The notes: a model not told the origin generated them from the sequence alone. DNA of 63,908 bases from Methanolinea sp. (GCA_025453675.1 JALOPW010000009.1:1-63908); one strand, 5' to 3'. Counted from the stretch's first letter, positions 26,798 through 36,439 are shown. Translations and numbers: made by a program.

Positions 26798-27157
26798 ATG
26801 CTGAAGGAGAAAATAAAAGGACATATTGAGAGGATAAAGGCAATTGAAGGCATCAGAGGGTGTGCCCTCATCTCCCGGGACGGAATCATGCTCGGCCAGT
26901 CGATGGAAGGAGAGTTCAATGAACCCTGGCTTGCAGCAATGTGTGCGACGCTCTTTGCGTCTGCCGAGTCCGCATCAGGGATCCTCAGGATGCAGCCACC
27001 CGATGCGGTATCCGTCATGATGAAGGGTTCCACGGTCATGGTGCTCGGGGCGGGAGAAAAACTCCTCATTGTAGTGGTAATCAAGAGCGAAGTGGAGCGG
27101 CCTCCTGCAATACGCCAACTTGAAAATCTGGCCGGGGAGATCGGGGGGTCATTCTGA
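26798..27157 (+). CDS. Roadblock/LC7 domain protein
   Basis: The 119-aa product has the roadblock/LC7 pattern: a helix (LKEKIKGHIERIKAIEGIRGCALISRDGIMLGQSM) followed by A..CATLFASAESA, a beta meander (SVMMKGSTVMVLGAGEKLLIVVVIK) and a final helix. Such small proteins work with GTPases or as dimeric scaffolds in signalling. GGGTGAGA precedes the ATG. The stop overlaps the start of the response regulator by one base, so they are translationally coupled. Confidence 0.88.
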   Translation: MLKEKIKGHIERIKAIEGIRGCALISRDGIMLGQSMEGEFNEPWLAAMCATLFASAESASGILRMQPPDAVSVMMKGSTVMVLGAGEKLLIVVVIKSEVERPPAIRQLENLAGEIGGSF

Positions 27158-27792
27158 TGTTCACGGTGATGGTGATCGATGACAGCCCGTTTATCGTCGA
27201 TATCTTCGTCACCATGCTGCAACGCGGGGGGTACCAGACAGTGGCAGCTTACGGCGGACAGGAAGCACTCGAGACCCTCTCTACAGTCAAGCCTGATCTC
27301 ATCCTCCTGGATATCATGATGGAGCCCATGGATGGCTGGGAGACCCTGATGAACCTGAAGAATTCACCAGGCTTGAGGGATATACCGGTCATGATGCTCA
27401 CCGCCAAGCAACTCACCCCGAGCGAAGCCCAGGAGTATGGCATCTACATAGAAGACTACATCATGAAGCCCATCACCCACAAGGAACTCTACGAGGCCAT
27501 TGAGGGGCAGCTGAATCGAAGGAGGATGATGGAGATCGATATCCAGATGGCCACCGAGGCAGGGGTCGATGCAAAGACCATCGAGGAGTACGGTCGGCTG
27601 CGAAAGAGCATTGATATCAATAAGAGGCTTCTCAAACTCCTCGAGAGCACCTATAAAATCAGCGACGAGAAGATGAAGATGGGAGACGAGGCTGGGCTCG
27701 CCATCCGCAGCATGGGTATGAACGTCCGGTTCCAGGAGGAACGCCTGGAACAGTTGCGCACGGAGTTCTCGGCAGGGAACAGGCCGGCATAG
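27157..27792 (+). CDS. Response regulator (receiver plus C-terminal helical domain)
   Basis: The 211-aa product has an intact receiver: acidic pair Asp8-Asp9, phospho-acceptor Asp52, Thr82 and Lys104. From about residue 120 to the end it carries a charged helical region (RRRMMEIDIQMATEAGVDAKTIEEYGRLRKSIDINKRLLKLLESTY) that looks like a coiled coil rather than a DNA-binding domain. It is likely to act by protein-protein contacts, probably with the roadblock protein encoded just upstream, since the genes overlap by one base (TGATG). No kinase is adjacent. Confidence 0.9.
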   Translation: MFTVMVIDDSPFIVDIFVTMLQRGGYQTVAAYGGQEALETLSTVKPDLILLDIMMEPMDGWETLMNLKNSPGLRDIPVMMLTAKQLTPSEAQEYGIYIEDYIMKPITHKELYEAIEGQLNRRRMMEIDIQMATEAGVDAKTIEEYGRLRKSIDINKRLLKLLESTYKISDEKMKMGDEAGLAIRSMGMNVRFQEERLEQLRTEFSAGNRPA

Positions 27793-27936
27793 CGACTCGA
27801 AATCGCGCCCCATTGTGCCGGGGTAATGTGGCACGCTCTTTTTTCCCCCCAACCCTCCTCGTATATCCCCTGTAAAAGCGTCAATGCGAAAAAGTATGGT
27901 TGTTCAACCCACGATCAGAGTTGATTGGGATCTTTG

Positions 27937-28400
27937 ACCGGAGGGGGTTCGCACCCCCTCCGGGCCTCCCCTGCACACGATAGGTCCCCGGCAGGGTTTT
28001 CTGGGACAGAATCAATCATGACTTTTCCTCCAGCACTGGACCTATCGCATTGGGGGGATGCCACAACGGCGGGGCGGAGCCCCAAGAGTGTCGAGGTGAG
28101 GAGTGCGGTTTTTGCGAATGTTCCAGAAAGAACAGGGCTCTTTGACCGGAGGGGGTTCGCACCCCCTCCGGAACCACCCCGTAACTCCCGCAGGAAAGAG
28201 CGCCTCGCTCGGGGACCCGGAGGGTTGGGGCCTTACGGCCACCTCCTGCTCTTTAGGAACGTTATCGTAAAAGAGTGCGGTTACCACCTGATCGGAGGGG
28301 GTTCGCACCCCCTCCGGAACCACCCCATAACTCCCGCAGGAAAGAGCGCCTCGCTCGGGGACCCGGGAGGGTTGGGGCCTTACGGCCACCTCCTGCTCTC
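27937..28400. repeat. GC-rich 3'-end repeat cluster (three identical hairpins)
   Basis: A perfect hairpin with 10-base arms (CCGGAGGGGG and complement) and loop TTCGCA occurs at 27938-27963 and 28146-28171, and again at about 28293-28317 with a shorter arm. A block with GGTTGGGGCCTTACGG is present at about 28226 and 28372, and GAAAGAGCGCCTCGCTCGG accompanies it in both. The last copy overlaps the 3' end of the TfuA gene and provides its stop codon. The family recurs at 46843 and 63815. Confidence 0.85.
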
Positions 28401-29054
28401 CATCTCGACCGCGACCTCCCTGGTCCGCTTGAGTGCAGCCAGGGCATCCTCTCTCTTCTGGTCAACCGCATGGTGGCGGGTGAATTCCAGGAACTTCTGC
28501 AGAGTCGGGGATGAGACACTGTCCTTCGCACACTCGCAGATGTGCGGGTAAGTCCGATCTGGGAAATAGAGTGAACGGGCCACAGAGAGGAGCGCTGCAC
28601 CCTCTTCCCTGGAGATGATGCCGCTCTCCCTGGCGCTGCGGATGGTGCAGCGGATGTTGACCAGCGGTTCGGAGAGGGAAAAGAATGTCTCGGGATCATA
28701 CACCAGCGCCACCTCGTCGTCAGAGATGAGGATCCCGTCCCGGTAGAGGCGGTAGACGACGCCCACTCCCTCCATCCCCAGGGTGTGAAGTTCTGCAGCA
28801 CGAAGCGCCCCCATGCTGGAGGCACCGATCACCCGGATCCCGGATTTCAGCGCTGCAAGTATCTCCCGGTGGCCTACCGCGCTCTCCTGGAAGAAGACCC
28901 CGTCGATAAGAGTGATGATGCGGGCGCCGTTCCCGGCGGCCGCGGTCAGGTCTCCCCGTGCTGCGGGAGGGAAGAAAAACCCTGCCGGGAGGATCGACTC
29001 TGCCACGGCCCGTTCACAACTGGGACCCAGGAATACGGCGATATCGTGCGGCAT
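28380..29054 (-). CDS. tfuA: TfuA-like protein, partner of YcaO
   Basis: The 224-aa product has the TfuA core: VFLGPSCERAVAESIL, a middle IITLIDGVFFQESAVGHREILAALKSGIRVIGASSMGALRAAEL, then DGILISDDEVALVY. In methanogens TfuA works with YcaO in thioamidation of the MCR alpha subunit glycine, probably by delivering sulfide. The start MPHDIAVF at 29054 lies inside the ycaO gene, a 41-nt overlap. The last codons and stop (SRRWP) come from the GC-rich repeat, so the C-terminus may differ from relatives. Confidence 0.9.
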   Translation of the reverse strand: MPHDIAVFLGPSCERAVAESILPAGFFFPPAARGDLTAAAGNGARIITLIDGVFFQESAVGHREILAALKSGIRVIGASSMGALRAAELHTLGMEGVGVVYRLYRDGILISDDEVALVYDPETFFSLSEPLVNIRCTIRSARESGIISREEGAALLSVARSLYFPDRTYPHICECAKDSVSSPTLQKFLEFTRHHAVDQKREDALAALKRTREVAVEMESRRWP

Positions 29055-30225
29055 GGCACCGTGCCCCCATGCGTTCCTGGTCCATGGCATACATCTCGAG
29101 GCCGGGGACGATCACCCGGACTACCGGGACTCCTATCTCGGGGCGGGTGAGATCAACCACGATCACCCGGTCCATCCCGGCCTCTTTCAGCCGGTCGAGG
29201 GTCATCCTGATATCGGTCAGGAAGTCATCGGTATCAAAGGAGGGGACCTCTTCAAAGGGCTTCTCTGCCGGGGCCTCGAACCAGTACCGGTTCATCCTCC
29301 GGACCCGATCGTAGCCCATCCGTTTCCTCATATCCGCGGTGGGGGTATCTTCCCGGGCTCCGTGGATCTGGGTCAGGCGGCTCTGGGCCACCTCGGTGAG
29401 CGCCCGAAGGAGCGCGATGCTCGCACTGGTGTGGGTCCCCATCCCGATGGTGAGGAGAGTGGGATCGCGGAGCTGCAGGTCGTCAGAGACAGCGGCAAAG
29501 GTGGGGATGCCAAGATCGCTCGTGATATCCTTGATATGTACTTCTACCTGTGCTGATTTGAAGCGCGAGAGAAGATCGCCGGCAAGCGGCTCATGGATCC
29601 CGGTGACCCGAAGCCCGGTCCTCCTGCTGGCCTCCACCAGTGACCAGGCGTCCCGTTCGATCACCTCCATGAGGGCGTGGAAGACCGCCTCTTCCAGGGT
29701 GTTTCCGGAGGCCAGGCCGTTTGTGGAGGTGCGGAAGAGCTGGGGATACATGCCGGGCAGTGGGTGGAATACCGCGCTTGCAGGTACATGCAGCTCCTCT
29801 TCCTGTATGAGGTCATACCCCTGCACCCAGGGGATAGGCATCGCCGGGTCTGCACCCCTGGGAAGGATGAGGAGGGACGGATCGAGCGCAGGCCCACTCG
29901 CTGCAATCTGTGGGTAGCGATCGATGCGGAGGTCGCCGTCGGGGACCTCGGCCGAGAATCGCTCTATCCCCTCCATGATGGCCGAGACCCGAGCCTCGAT
30001 AGGCGTTGCTCCCTTGCCGTTATAGACCGATATGGCCCCCTTACCCGCCGTGGGGCGGATGCTGGAGAAGACGGGGATCCCGATCCGGTCAAGGCTCGTG
30101 ATATCTGCCACACGGGTAATCCCCGCCGCCGGAAGGGCTTTTTCCACCCGGACAAGGGTCTCCTCCGGAGAGGTAGTGCGCTGCGTCTCATTCCTGTAGG
30201 CCTTCTTGCAGGGCGAAAGGATCAT
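29014..30225 (-). CDS. ycaO: YcaO ATP-dependent enzyme, likely MCR thioglycine synthesis
   Basis: The 403-aa product shows the YcaO ATP-binding pattern: SVYNGKGATPIEARVSAIMEGIERFSAE, FRTSTNGLASGNTLEEAVFHALMEVIERDAWSL, and AL.EVAQSRLTQIHGARED. YcaO with TfuA installs the thioglycine in methyl-coenzyme M reductase in Methanosarcina; the presence of both and the absence of a precursor peptide or transporter gene nearby supports that role here. The C-terminus (PGLEMYAMDQERMG) is intact. The start at 30225 (MILSPCKKAYR) has GGAG 6 nt upstream; 30273 is a longer alternative. Confidence 0.9.
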   Translation of the reverse strand: MILSPCKKAYRNETQRTTSPEETLVRVEKALPAAGITRVADITSLDRIGIPVFSSIRPTAGKGAISVYNGKGATPIEARVSAIMEGIERFSAEVPDGDLRIDRYPQIAASGPALDPSLLILPRGADPAMPIPWVQGYDLIQEEELHVPASAVFHPLPGMYPQLFRTSTNGLASGNTLEEAVFHALMEVIERDAWSLVEASRRTGLRVTGIHEPLAGDLLSRFKSAQVEVHIKDITSDLGIPTFAAVSDDLQLRDPTLLTIGMGTHTSASIALLRALTEVAQSRLTQIHGAREDTPTADMRKRMGYDRVRRMNRYWFEAPAEKPFEEVPSFDTDDFLTDIRMTLDRLKEAGMDRVIVVDLTRPEIGVPVVRVIVPGLEMYAMDQERMGARCHAARYRRIPGSQL

Positions 30226-30318
30226 GGGGGGCTCCGGGAACTGTTGCAGGTGGTAGTTTTGGGAGATTGTCACATATAGGTTCCTCGGGGATCTGCGTCA
30301 TATCTGCCCAGCCAGGGG

Positions 30319-31683
30319 TTACACATGGAGGAGGTAGGGCAGCGCGATGATGGAGAAGAGCATCACCAGCATCAGGGAGGAGACGAAGGAGACTACCGGA
30401 AGCGCGTATTTTGTGAGACCTCTCCGCTCAAAGAGCCTCTCCACCCCTTCTTTCAGTATATACCCCCCATCAAGTGGGATCATCGGGATGGCATTGAAGA
30501 TCCCGACGTTGATATTGATCCAGGCGCACCAGAAGAGCAGGTGCACCGCTCCCCAGAATCCCGGAAAGGGCTCCTGGTAAAAACGGGTTTCAGGGGTCTC
30601 GAAGGCCAGTATGCGAAGCATCTGGCCTCCCATGGAGGGATCGAAGGGGATGGTGAGGAACCGGAAGAACCCGGGGACCGAGAGCCCACTCTCCACCTGG
30701 TCCATCACCATGGCCCCGTCATAGTAGTGCACCCCCATGAACCCGGACTCCCGGGAGGCCCCCAGTTCCTCAGGCCATGCCGAGAGGGTGAGGGGATAAC
30801 TCGAGGTCTGGCCCTGGAAATCCACGGTCATCGTGACCACGTCGCCCGGGCGGGTGGCGTTCAGGATCATGGAGACGTCGTCGCGGGTCTCCACCGGGAC
30901 CCCGTTGAGGGCAGTGATGACCGAGGGGGTGGGGACACCTGCATCCCAGGCAGAGTAGTTCTGGTAGACACCTGCAAGGACCGGGCCCCCCGGGGGGACC
31001 GCCATCCCTGCGAGAAGGATCATGGCGACAAAGCAGATCCCCCCCACCACGAGGTTATTGGTGATCCCGGCACCGAACATGCGCATCTTCGGGAGCCCCT
31101 TCGTCTTCTCCAAATCCTGCTCGTCAGGCTCCACGAAGAAACCGATGGGGATCACCGCGACCAGCGCACCCATACTCTTCACGGAGATCTTCTCCACCCG
31201 GCAGAGGATCCCATGCCCGAACTCATGGATGGCAATGGTGAGCACGAAGGCAAACCAGACCGCCAGGGTCGAGGGGACATACTCGTTGAGCCCTGGTATC
31301 AGGAGAATATTCTGGGGAGCATAGATGCCGGTGGGCTCGGGCCGGAAAAGCAGGGTAAACTGGACCGAGACAAAGAGGATGAGGGCGATCCCGGCAGAGA
31401 TGATCACCACCATGATCACCCCGAATGACGCATAGAACCGGAGCAGGGTGGTGAACCCGGTGAAACGGTCGAAAAATCCCACACGATCGGTTTTTATCCC
31501 AAGAATAGGGCCATAGAAGACGATGGCATCCCAGATGGCCCGTTCCGGCTGCTCGCCCGCCATCTCGGGAAACGCGATACGGTCTGCCTTCTCACGTTCA
31601 TACGCGGCCTTCCTGGTATAGATATACCCGGCAACAAGGGCATAGGCGGCAACGGCCAGGAGAACGTAGAAGAGCCAGTGCAT
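30319..31683 (-). CDS. Site-2-protease-like membrane metalloprotease (M50) with PDZ domain
   Basis: The 454-aa product is a polytopic intramembrane protease. The zinc site HEFGH is at residues 153-157 and the second site NAIPMIPLDGG lies near residue 415. A PDZ-like stretch between them contains VPTPSVITALNGVPVETRDDVSMIL. Family members cut membrane-bound regulators inside the bilayer. A tethered winged-helix regulator is encoded at 5755 in this window, but no direct link is shown. Confidence 0.92.
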   Translation of the reverse strand: MHWLFYVLLAVAAYALVAGYIYTRKAAYEREKADRIAFPEMAGEQPERAIWDAIVFYGPILGIKTDRVGFFDRFTGFTTLLRFYASFGVIMVVIISAGIALILFVSVQFTLLFRPEPTGIYAPQNILLIPGLNEYVPSTLAVWFAFVLTIAIHEFGHGILCRVEKISVKSMGALVAVIPIGFFVEPDEQDLEKTKGLPKMRMFGAGITNNLVVGGICFVAMILLAGMAVPPGGPVLAGVYQNYSAWDAGVPTPSVITALNGVPVETRDDVSMILNATRPGDVVTMTVDFQGQTSSYPLTLSAWPEELGASRESGFMGVHYYDGAMVMDQVESGLSVPGFFRFLTIPFDPSMGGQMLRILAFETPETRFYQEPFPGFWGAVHLLFWCAWININVGIFNAIPMIPLDGGYILKEGVERLFERRGLTKYALPVVSFVSSLMLVMLFSIIALPYLLHV

Positions 31684-31746
31684 TCCTGTACTATTCGCGG
31701 GAAATCTACATAAAACTGTGCGAATTGACAGGAAAGACGGGGCAAT

Positions 31747-32397
31747 TCATGGATCTCCACCCGGAAAGTCCAGGAGGCTGGACTGCTCCGCCTGCGTGAC
31801 CAGGGTGCGAATGGTCTCCCAGCTCCTCCGTGCCATGGGCGGGGGATGGCCGTGTTGTCGGATGTACCCTTCAAGGAAGCGGATGGTGCCCGGGTCTGAC
31901 GGATACCCGCTGCCGATCTCCCCATACTCCACTTTGAGCACGCCGATGGCATGATCGCGCTCCACCTTGGCCACGATGCTCGCTGCAGAGACGGCGGGGT
32001 GGTGCCGGTCGGCATGGTGCCGGGAGACTATCCTGCAGGGGTTGTCCAGGTGCCCGGAGACCATGGCCCCGTAGCGGGAGGCCACCACGTCGCAGGCATC
32101 AACCACCGCGATCGCCGGGTGCAGGGCTGAGATCACCCGGGCATGGGACCGGGCCATGAGTGCGTTCATGGTCATGCCCCTGGCATCGATCTCCCCCGGT
32201 GAGATCTGCAGGACCTCTACCGGGAAAGAGGCCCTGATCTCCCCGGCAAGCACCTCCCGGCGGGCCGGGGAGAGTGCCTTTGAGTCCTTCACCCCGAGGT
32301 CCGAGAGATCTCTCTTCCTGCGGCAGGCCACTCCTGCCACCACGAGCGGGCCGAGTACTGCGCCCTTTCCCGCCTCATCCACCCCGCAGAGTATCAC
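31747..32397 (-). CDS. rnhB: Ribonuclease HII
   Basis: The 216-aa product has the RNase HII signature early on (ILCGVDEAGKGAVLGPLVVAG), VKDSKALSPARR, a central VVDACDV and AASIVAKVERD. It removes RNA from RNA/DNA hybrids and single ribonucleotides from DNA. The GTG at 32397 is chosen: it gives the family's usual length, and an AAATAATTT box about 25-33 nt upstream fits a leaderless transcript. trkA starts 56 nt away on the other strand, so the two promoters are divergent. Confidence 0.93.
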   Translation of the reverse strand: MILCGVDEAGKGAVLGPLVVAGVACRRKRDLSDLGVKDSKALSPARREVLAGEIRASFPVEVLQISPGEIDARGMTMNALMARSHARVISALHPAIAVVDACDVVASRYGAMVSGHLDNPCRIVSRHHADRHHPAVSAASIVAKVERDHAIGVLKVEYGEIGSGYPSDPGTIRFLEGYIRQHGHPPPMARRSWETIRTLVTQAEQSSLLDFPGGDP

Positions 32398-32452
32398 TGG
32401 AACAGTGTCGGCCCGCAAATTATTTGAAGGCCCATGATGGTAACCCGTACGC

Positions 32453-33121
32453 ATGTACATTATCATCGTGGGGCTCGGCGGTATAGGGAGAAACCTCACC
32501 CAGCTGGCGGTGGAGCATGGCAATAACGTGGTGATCATCGACCGCGACGAGCAGCGCTGCAGCGAGATGCTGGAGCACCATGATGTATTGGCCATCACCG
32601 GGAACGCCACTGACAAGTCCATCCTGGAAGACGCGGGGATCGACCGGGCAGACGCACTGGTGGCCACCACCAGCGACGACTCGGTCAACCTGATGACCTG
32701 CTGGCTGGCAAAGCGCTTCAAGGTCACGAATGTCGTCTCCATCGTGAACCAGAAGGAGCACTCCGACCTCTTCTCGGAGGTGGGGGTGAAGATCTCGGAG
32801 AACCCCGATGAGCTGGTGGCGCAGAGGCTCTACTACTGGGCTGAGAACCCCCAGATGCAGCAGCTCGCGTCCATCCCCGGCGGCACCATCTTTGAGGTGG
32901 TGGCGGAGAAGGGAGCCCCTATTGTGGATCACGAGATCAGGGAGCTGAAGGTCAAGGACTTCGTCTTCATCGCCATCCGGAGGGCAGGGGGGGAACTGAT
33001 CATCCCGAGCGGAACGGTGAAGATCCGTCCGGGGGACACCATCACCGTATTTACCAAAAAAGAGGCCGAGGATGAGTGCCTGGCCATCCTCAACCGGCAG
33101 CTCCGGGCCTCACCCGAGTGA
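32453..33121 (+). CDS. TrkA-type K+ transport regulator (RCK)
   Basis: The 222-aa product has an RCK_N nucleotide-binding domain with GLGGIG at residues 7-12 and Asp30 at the end of the second strand, then a TrkA-C domain (from about residue 140). It senses NAD(H) or other ligands to gate a K+ transporter; no Trk membrane subunit is adjacent. c-di-AMP binds TrkA-C domains in some bacteria, and a DAC gene lies at 58399. It converges with the reductase gene and overlaps it by 12 nt. Confidence 0.9.
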   Translation: MYIIIVGLGGIGRNLTQLAVEHGNNVVIIDRDEQRCSEMLEHHDVLAITGNATDKSILEDAGIDRADALVATTSDDSVNLMTCWLAKRFKVTNVVSIVNQKEHSDLFSEVGVKISENPDELVAQRLYYWAENPQMQQLASIPGGTIFEVVAEKGAPIVDHEIRELKVKDFVFIAIRRAGGELIIPSGTVKIRPGDTITVFTKKEAEDECLAILNRQLRASPE

Positions 33122-34306
33122 GGCTTTGAGTGCAGCCAGTTCCACCACGAGTTTGGGGTTCCGCTTCATAAGCTCCCGGATAAGGTTCAGGGTGCTGAAT
33201 TCCTTCATATTGAGAGAGGCGGCTGAATGAACGATGGCATTCAGTTTCTCGTCCGACAACTTGATGAGGTATTCCTTGATCTGCCAGTTGCGGGCGATAG
33301 CCTTTCCCATGGGGGAGTGCCGCCATTCCGCATCGTACGGCATCAGGGCAGCCTTTGAGCAGTCATTGCGGGCAATGGCTGCCTTCGCGGTCAGTGCGGC
33401 GAGCCTCCCGGTGAACATGGCATTGTAGATGCCACCCCCTGTCAGCGGGTCAACCACCCTTGCGGCATCTCCCACGATCATGAGCCCGTCTGCCACCGTG
33501 CAGGGGAGCGGCTGGCAGACCGATACGCCTCCAACCACGTGCTCGATGGTCTTTCCGTTCGGGAAACGGGAGGAGACGAAGCGGTCCAGGTAGTCCCTGG
33601 CCCTGTGGCCGGGGCCGCTCTTCTTTCCGCTGATACCAATCCCGACGTTTGCGGTGCGATCACCTTTTGGGAATATCCACAGGTATCCTTCCGGGGCAAC
33701 CTCGTTCCCAAGAAGGAAGACGGTGGTGTAGGGATCAATATCGATATCCGTCATCAGGTACTGGGCGGAGGTCATGATCTCCCGGACGGGGACGGTGGTG
33801 TCGATCCCGCACCAGCGGGAGAACTTGGACTCCACCCCGTCGGCGGCGATCACGATATCGGCCTCCACCCTCCGCCGCTCTCCGCAGGATTCCAGGACTG
33901 CACCCCTGACAGCGCCCCCCAGAAGGAGCGGTGCACTGGCACGGGTCTTCACCGCCACGTCAGCCCCGGCCTCTGCGGCCTGCCATACGAGCTCCCGGTC
34001 GAAGAACTTCCGGTCAAGGATATACCCCACCTTGCTCCCGGCCTGCTCGGACGCAAGCCTCATGGTAGTGCCGTCGGGGGCTACAATCTCGGCCCCTTTC
34101 AGTTCCGCGGAGATCCATCGCGGGTCTGGCTTCACGAACTCGGCGAGTGCCTCCTTTCCGATTCCTTCCGCACAGCGGACCGGCGCTCCTATGGCCGGGC
34201 GCTTCTCCACCATGCAGACAGAAAGGCCGTTCTCTGCCGCCGTCCTGGCGGCGATGGCCCCCCCGGGCCCCCCGCCTACCACCAGCACGTCATACCTGGC
34301 CCTCAT
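33110..34306 (-). CDS. Geranylgeranyl reductase family protein (archaeal lipid saturation)
   Basis: The 398-aa FAD-dependent oxidoreductase starts with a Rossmann [10 protein letters not shown] motif and shows [19 protein letters not shown]-type Cys context and [18 protein letters not shown]. The family reduces digeranylgeranylglyceryl phospholipids to saturated archaeal membrane lipids using ferredoxin as donor. The adjacent ferredoxin gene overlaps its start by 17 nt, which supports electron delivery in that step. The pair is transcribed leftward. Confidence 0.92.
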   Translation of the reverse strand: MRARYDVLVVGGGPGGAIAARTAAENGLSVCMVEKRPAIGAPVRCAEGIGKEALAEFVKPDPRWISAELKGAEIVAPDGTTMRLASEQAGSKVGYILDRKFFDRELVWQAAEAGADVAVKTRASAPLLLGGAVRGAVLESCGERRRVEADIVIAADGVESKFSRWCGIDTTVPVREIMTSAQYLMTDIDIDPYTTVFLLGNEVAPEGYLWIFPKGDRTANVGIGISGKKSGPGHRARDYLDRFVSSRFPNGKTIEHVVGGVSVCQPLPCTVADGLMIVGDAARVVDPLTGGGIYNAMFTGRLAALTAKAAIARNDCSKAALMPYDAEWRHSPMGKAIARNWQIKEYLIKLSDEKLNAIVHSAASLNMKEFSTLNLIRELMKRNPKLVVELAALKASLG

Positions 34307-34472
34307 CTGTCACCTCCAGCGCCCCCAGGGGGCACACCTTTGCACAGATACCACAGCTGGTGCAGCATTCACCTACCTCCAGGTAGGTATCGATCAGCTC
34401 CAGGGCACCCTCCGGGCAGACCGAGACACAGCAGCCGCAGTACCCGCATACATCGCGGTGAACCTGCAACAT
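34290..34472 (-). CDS. Two-cluster ferredoxin
   Basis: The 60-aa product has two CxxCxxCxxxCP motifs ([12 protein letters not shown] and [12 protein letters not shown]), so it binds two [4Fe-4S] clusters. It sits directly upstream of, and overlaps, the geranylgeranyl reductase gene, so it is the likely electron donor for that enzyme. Confidence 0.92.
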   Translation of the reverse strand: MLQVHRDVCGYCGCCVSVCPEGALELIDTYLEVGECCTSCGICAKVCPLGALEVTDEGQV

Positions 34473-34557
34473 CCGGGTACTATACGCGCGGGGCTCCCTA
34501 AAACCTTTGCCTCTAAAAACCTGGAGAATCCCCGGATTCCATCAAAATGGGAGAATT

Positions 34558-35682
34558 TCAGAAGAATGAGAAAGTGCCGTAACGCCCCCCGCCACCAGGG
34601 GAGAAAGAAACCCTCCCGCATCGCAGGGCATCGATTGCCATCGCGGTTTCCCGGTGCACCCCGGCAAGGTCAGGTACAGGAACCCCGGTGAGCACCCGTA
34701 TCTCGTCACCACACAGGGCGATGAACCGGTCATAGAGGATCCGGACTCCCTTCGCCTGCGGAGAAGAGAGAGAGAGCACCCTCTGCAGGATCTCCGCGAG
34801 GGGGATCATGTGCAGGTAGGGTGGACGGGGGCGGGGGTCCCCGAGGGAGAGCTCCCTGGCCCTGTCACACACGCCTTTCTTTATCCGCCCGCCCTCATCA
34901 GGGCACTTCCAGGCATTCCCCTCCGCCTCTTCCAGGGTGAACTGGCGGAAGCAGCGGGAGCAGGCAGTGCGGTTGTACTTGCCCTCCTCGGGGAAGAGAC
35001 CCACGTTCCGGATCACCCTCCCCCGGGAGATGCTCTCCAGTATGCCGGCAGGGGTGGCCTCCCTGACCTCCAGGACCACGAACTCCCTCCCCAGCCTCCC
35101 CGGGTCCGGGCCGTGCGCATCGGAACTGGATATGAAGGGGATCCCGCAGAGGTCGGGAATCGCAGCACCATACGAGCTGTCCGCAGAGAGCCCGAGTTCC
35201 AGGAAGTCGATCCGCTCGCCCCCGTAGCAGTCCTCCACCCGGTCATGGCTGGCGTACATGGATGTCCATGGGGTGAAGGCATGGGCGGGCCCGACCAGGC
35301 CGCCATGGTCGTGCACGAAACATGCGATCTCCTCCCCCGAGAGGTGGAGATGGGGGCGACCGGTGGAGGTGATATCCTTTCCATGGGGAGAGAGCACCTC
35401 CTGGAGGTCGCAAAAACCTGAAAAATCGTCCATGAGGATGAGGTGGTGCACCCTTTTCTGGTCCTCCACTTCTGATGAGGGTACCACGACAATCTCTCCC
35501 TCACCTCCCCCGGACAGGAACTCCTCCCACATCCCCCGCCACACCGGGTGGAGTGCGTCACCGCTCCCGATCACGGAGAGGCCCTTCATCTGTGCGGCCC
35601 CCACCATGGCAGGGGGGACCATACGGGGGGATGAAGCGATCGAGAAGCAGGAATGGAGGTGGAGGTCGCAGGGTGCGTGCAT
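34558..35682 (-). CDS. Endonuclease Q-like PHP-domain protein
   Basis: The 374-aa product has a PHP metal site (DLHLHSCFSIAS near the start; SSDAHGPDP in the middle; HDHGG and HAFTPW). A zinc-finger-like CSRCFRQFTLEEAE..W.CPDEGG follows, and a C-terminal helical region. This architecture matches endonuclease Q, which nicks DNA 5' of deaminated bases and abasic sites. The start MHAPCDLHLHS at 35682 follows the PAC2 stop; an alternative ATG at 35709 would overlap that gene. The role here is inferred from sequence. Confidence 0.85.
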   Translation of the reverse strand: MHAPCDLHLHSCFSIASSPRMVPPAMVGAAQMKGLSVIGSGDALHPVWRGMWEEFLSGGGEGEIVVVPSSEVEDQKRVHHLILMDDFSGFCDLQEVLSPHGKDITSTGRPHLHLSGEEIACFVHDHGGLVGPAHAFTPWTSMYASHDRVEDCYGGERIDFLELGLSADSSYGAAIPDLCGIPFISSSDAHGPDPGRLGREFVVLEVREATPAGILESISRGRVIRNVGLFPEEGKYNRTACSRCFRQFTLEEAEGNAWKCPDEGGRIKKGVCDRARELSLGDPRPRPPYLHMIPLAEILQRVLSLSSPQAKGVRILYDRFIALCGDEIRVLTGVPVPDLAGVHRETAMAIDALRCGRVSFSPGGGGRYGTFSFF

Positions 35683-35686
35683 ACCG

Positions 35687-36439
35687 TCAGACGATATACC
35701 GCAGTTCATCGCTCTCGGTCGCCCGCTCCGTATCCACCAGTTTCTGGATCATGTGCTCCATCTCAATCCCCCTCTCCTGGAGGGTGGTGGCATCGATCCG
35801 GAGGTCGAGCAGCGTGCAGAGCACGTCAAGCACCCGTGCGGCGCTTTTTGGGTCCACCAGGTACCCGGAGGTCTCCCCCATCAGGCAGATCCCCTCGATA
35901 CCACGTGCACGCCCGAGGCCCAGCAGGAGGCCGGCGGCCCCGATGATCCCTCCCCCGGGCTCATCAGGACTGATCACCGCCCCGGCAGATTCGATCTGCT
36001 CCCTGAGATCCTCGTGGTTCACTGCCCCGAGTACCCGCGGCACCTCAACCAGGTGTCCCACCCCGTACCCCCCCAGGGTATACATCCGGGAGACTCCCAG
36101 GTCCTCCGCAATGGAGAGGAAGGTGTCTGCGAGGAGGTAGTGCCCTTCTGCGGAGGTGCTCTGGAAGTCACCGACCAGGAAGAGGAGCCTGTGATCCTCC
36201 CCCTCGTAGAAGTAGATCTCGTTGTTTGCCAGGCGGACCATGCCGTTTTCCCCGATGATCACCTGGGGCGGGAAGAAGATGGACTCGATCTCTGCAATCT
36301 TACTGGCCCCGAGTTCGTGGATCAGGTGCTCGGCCACCAGTTTGCCGACATGGCCGATGCCCGGGAGGCCTTCTATGAGGATGGGGGCAGAGACCTCCCC
36401 CGGCCCTGGTCCCAGGTAGCGGACGGTTATCTCGTCCAT
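35687..36439 (-). CDS. PAC2-family protein (proteasome assembly chaperone-like)
   Basis: The 250-aa product has the PAC2 pattern: PILIEGLPGIGHVGKLVAEHLI, IESIFFPPQVIIG, LLFLVGDFQS, YTLGGYGVGHL and the GGGIIGAAGLLLGLGRA segment. Archaeal PAC2 proteins (PbaB-like) bind proteasome subunits or act as assembly factors. The gene follows nop10 with a 13-nt overlap, a conserved neighbourhood in archaea. Confidence 0.9.
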   Translation of the reverse strand: MDEITVRYLGPGPGEVSAPILIEGLPGIGHVGKLVAEHLIHELGASKIAEIESIFFPPQVIIGENGMVRLANNEIYFYEGEDHRLLFLVGDFQSTSAEGHYLLADTFLSIAEDLGVSRMYTLGGYGVGHLVEVPRVLGAVNHEDLREQIESAGAVISPDEPGGGIIGAAGLLLGLGRARGIEGICLMGETSGYLVDPKSAARVLDVLCTLLDLRIDATTLQERGIEMEHMIQKLVDTERATESDELRYIV

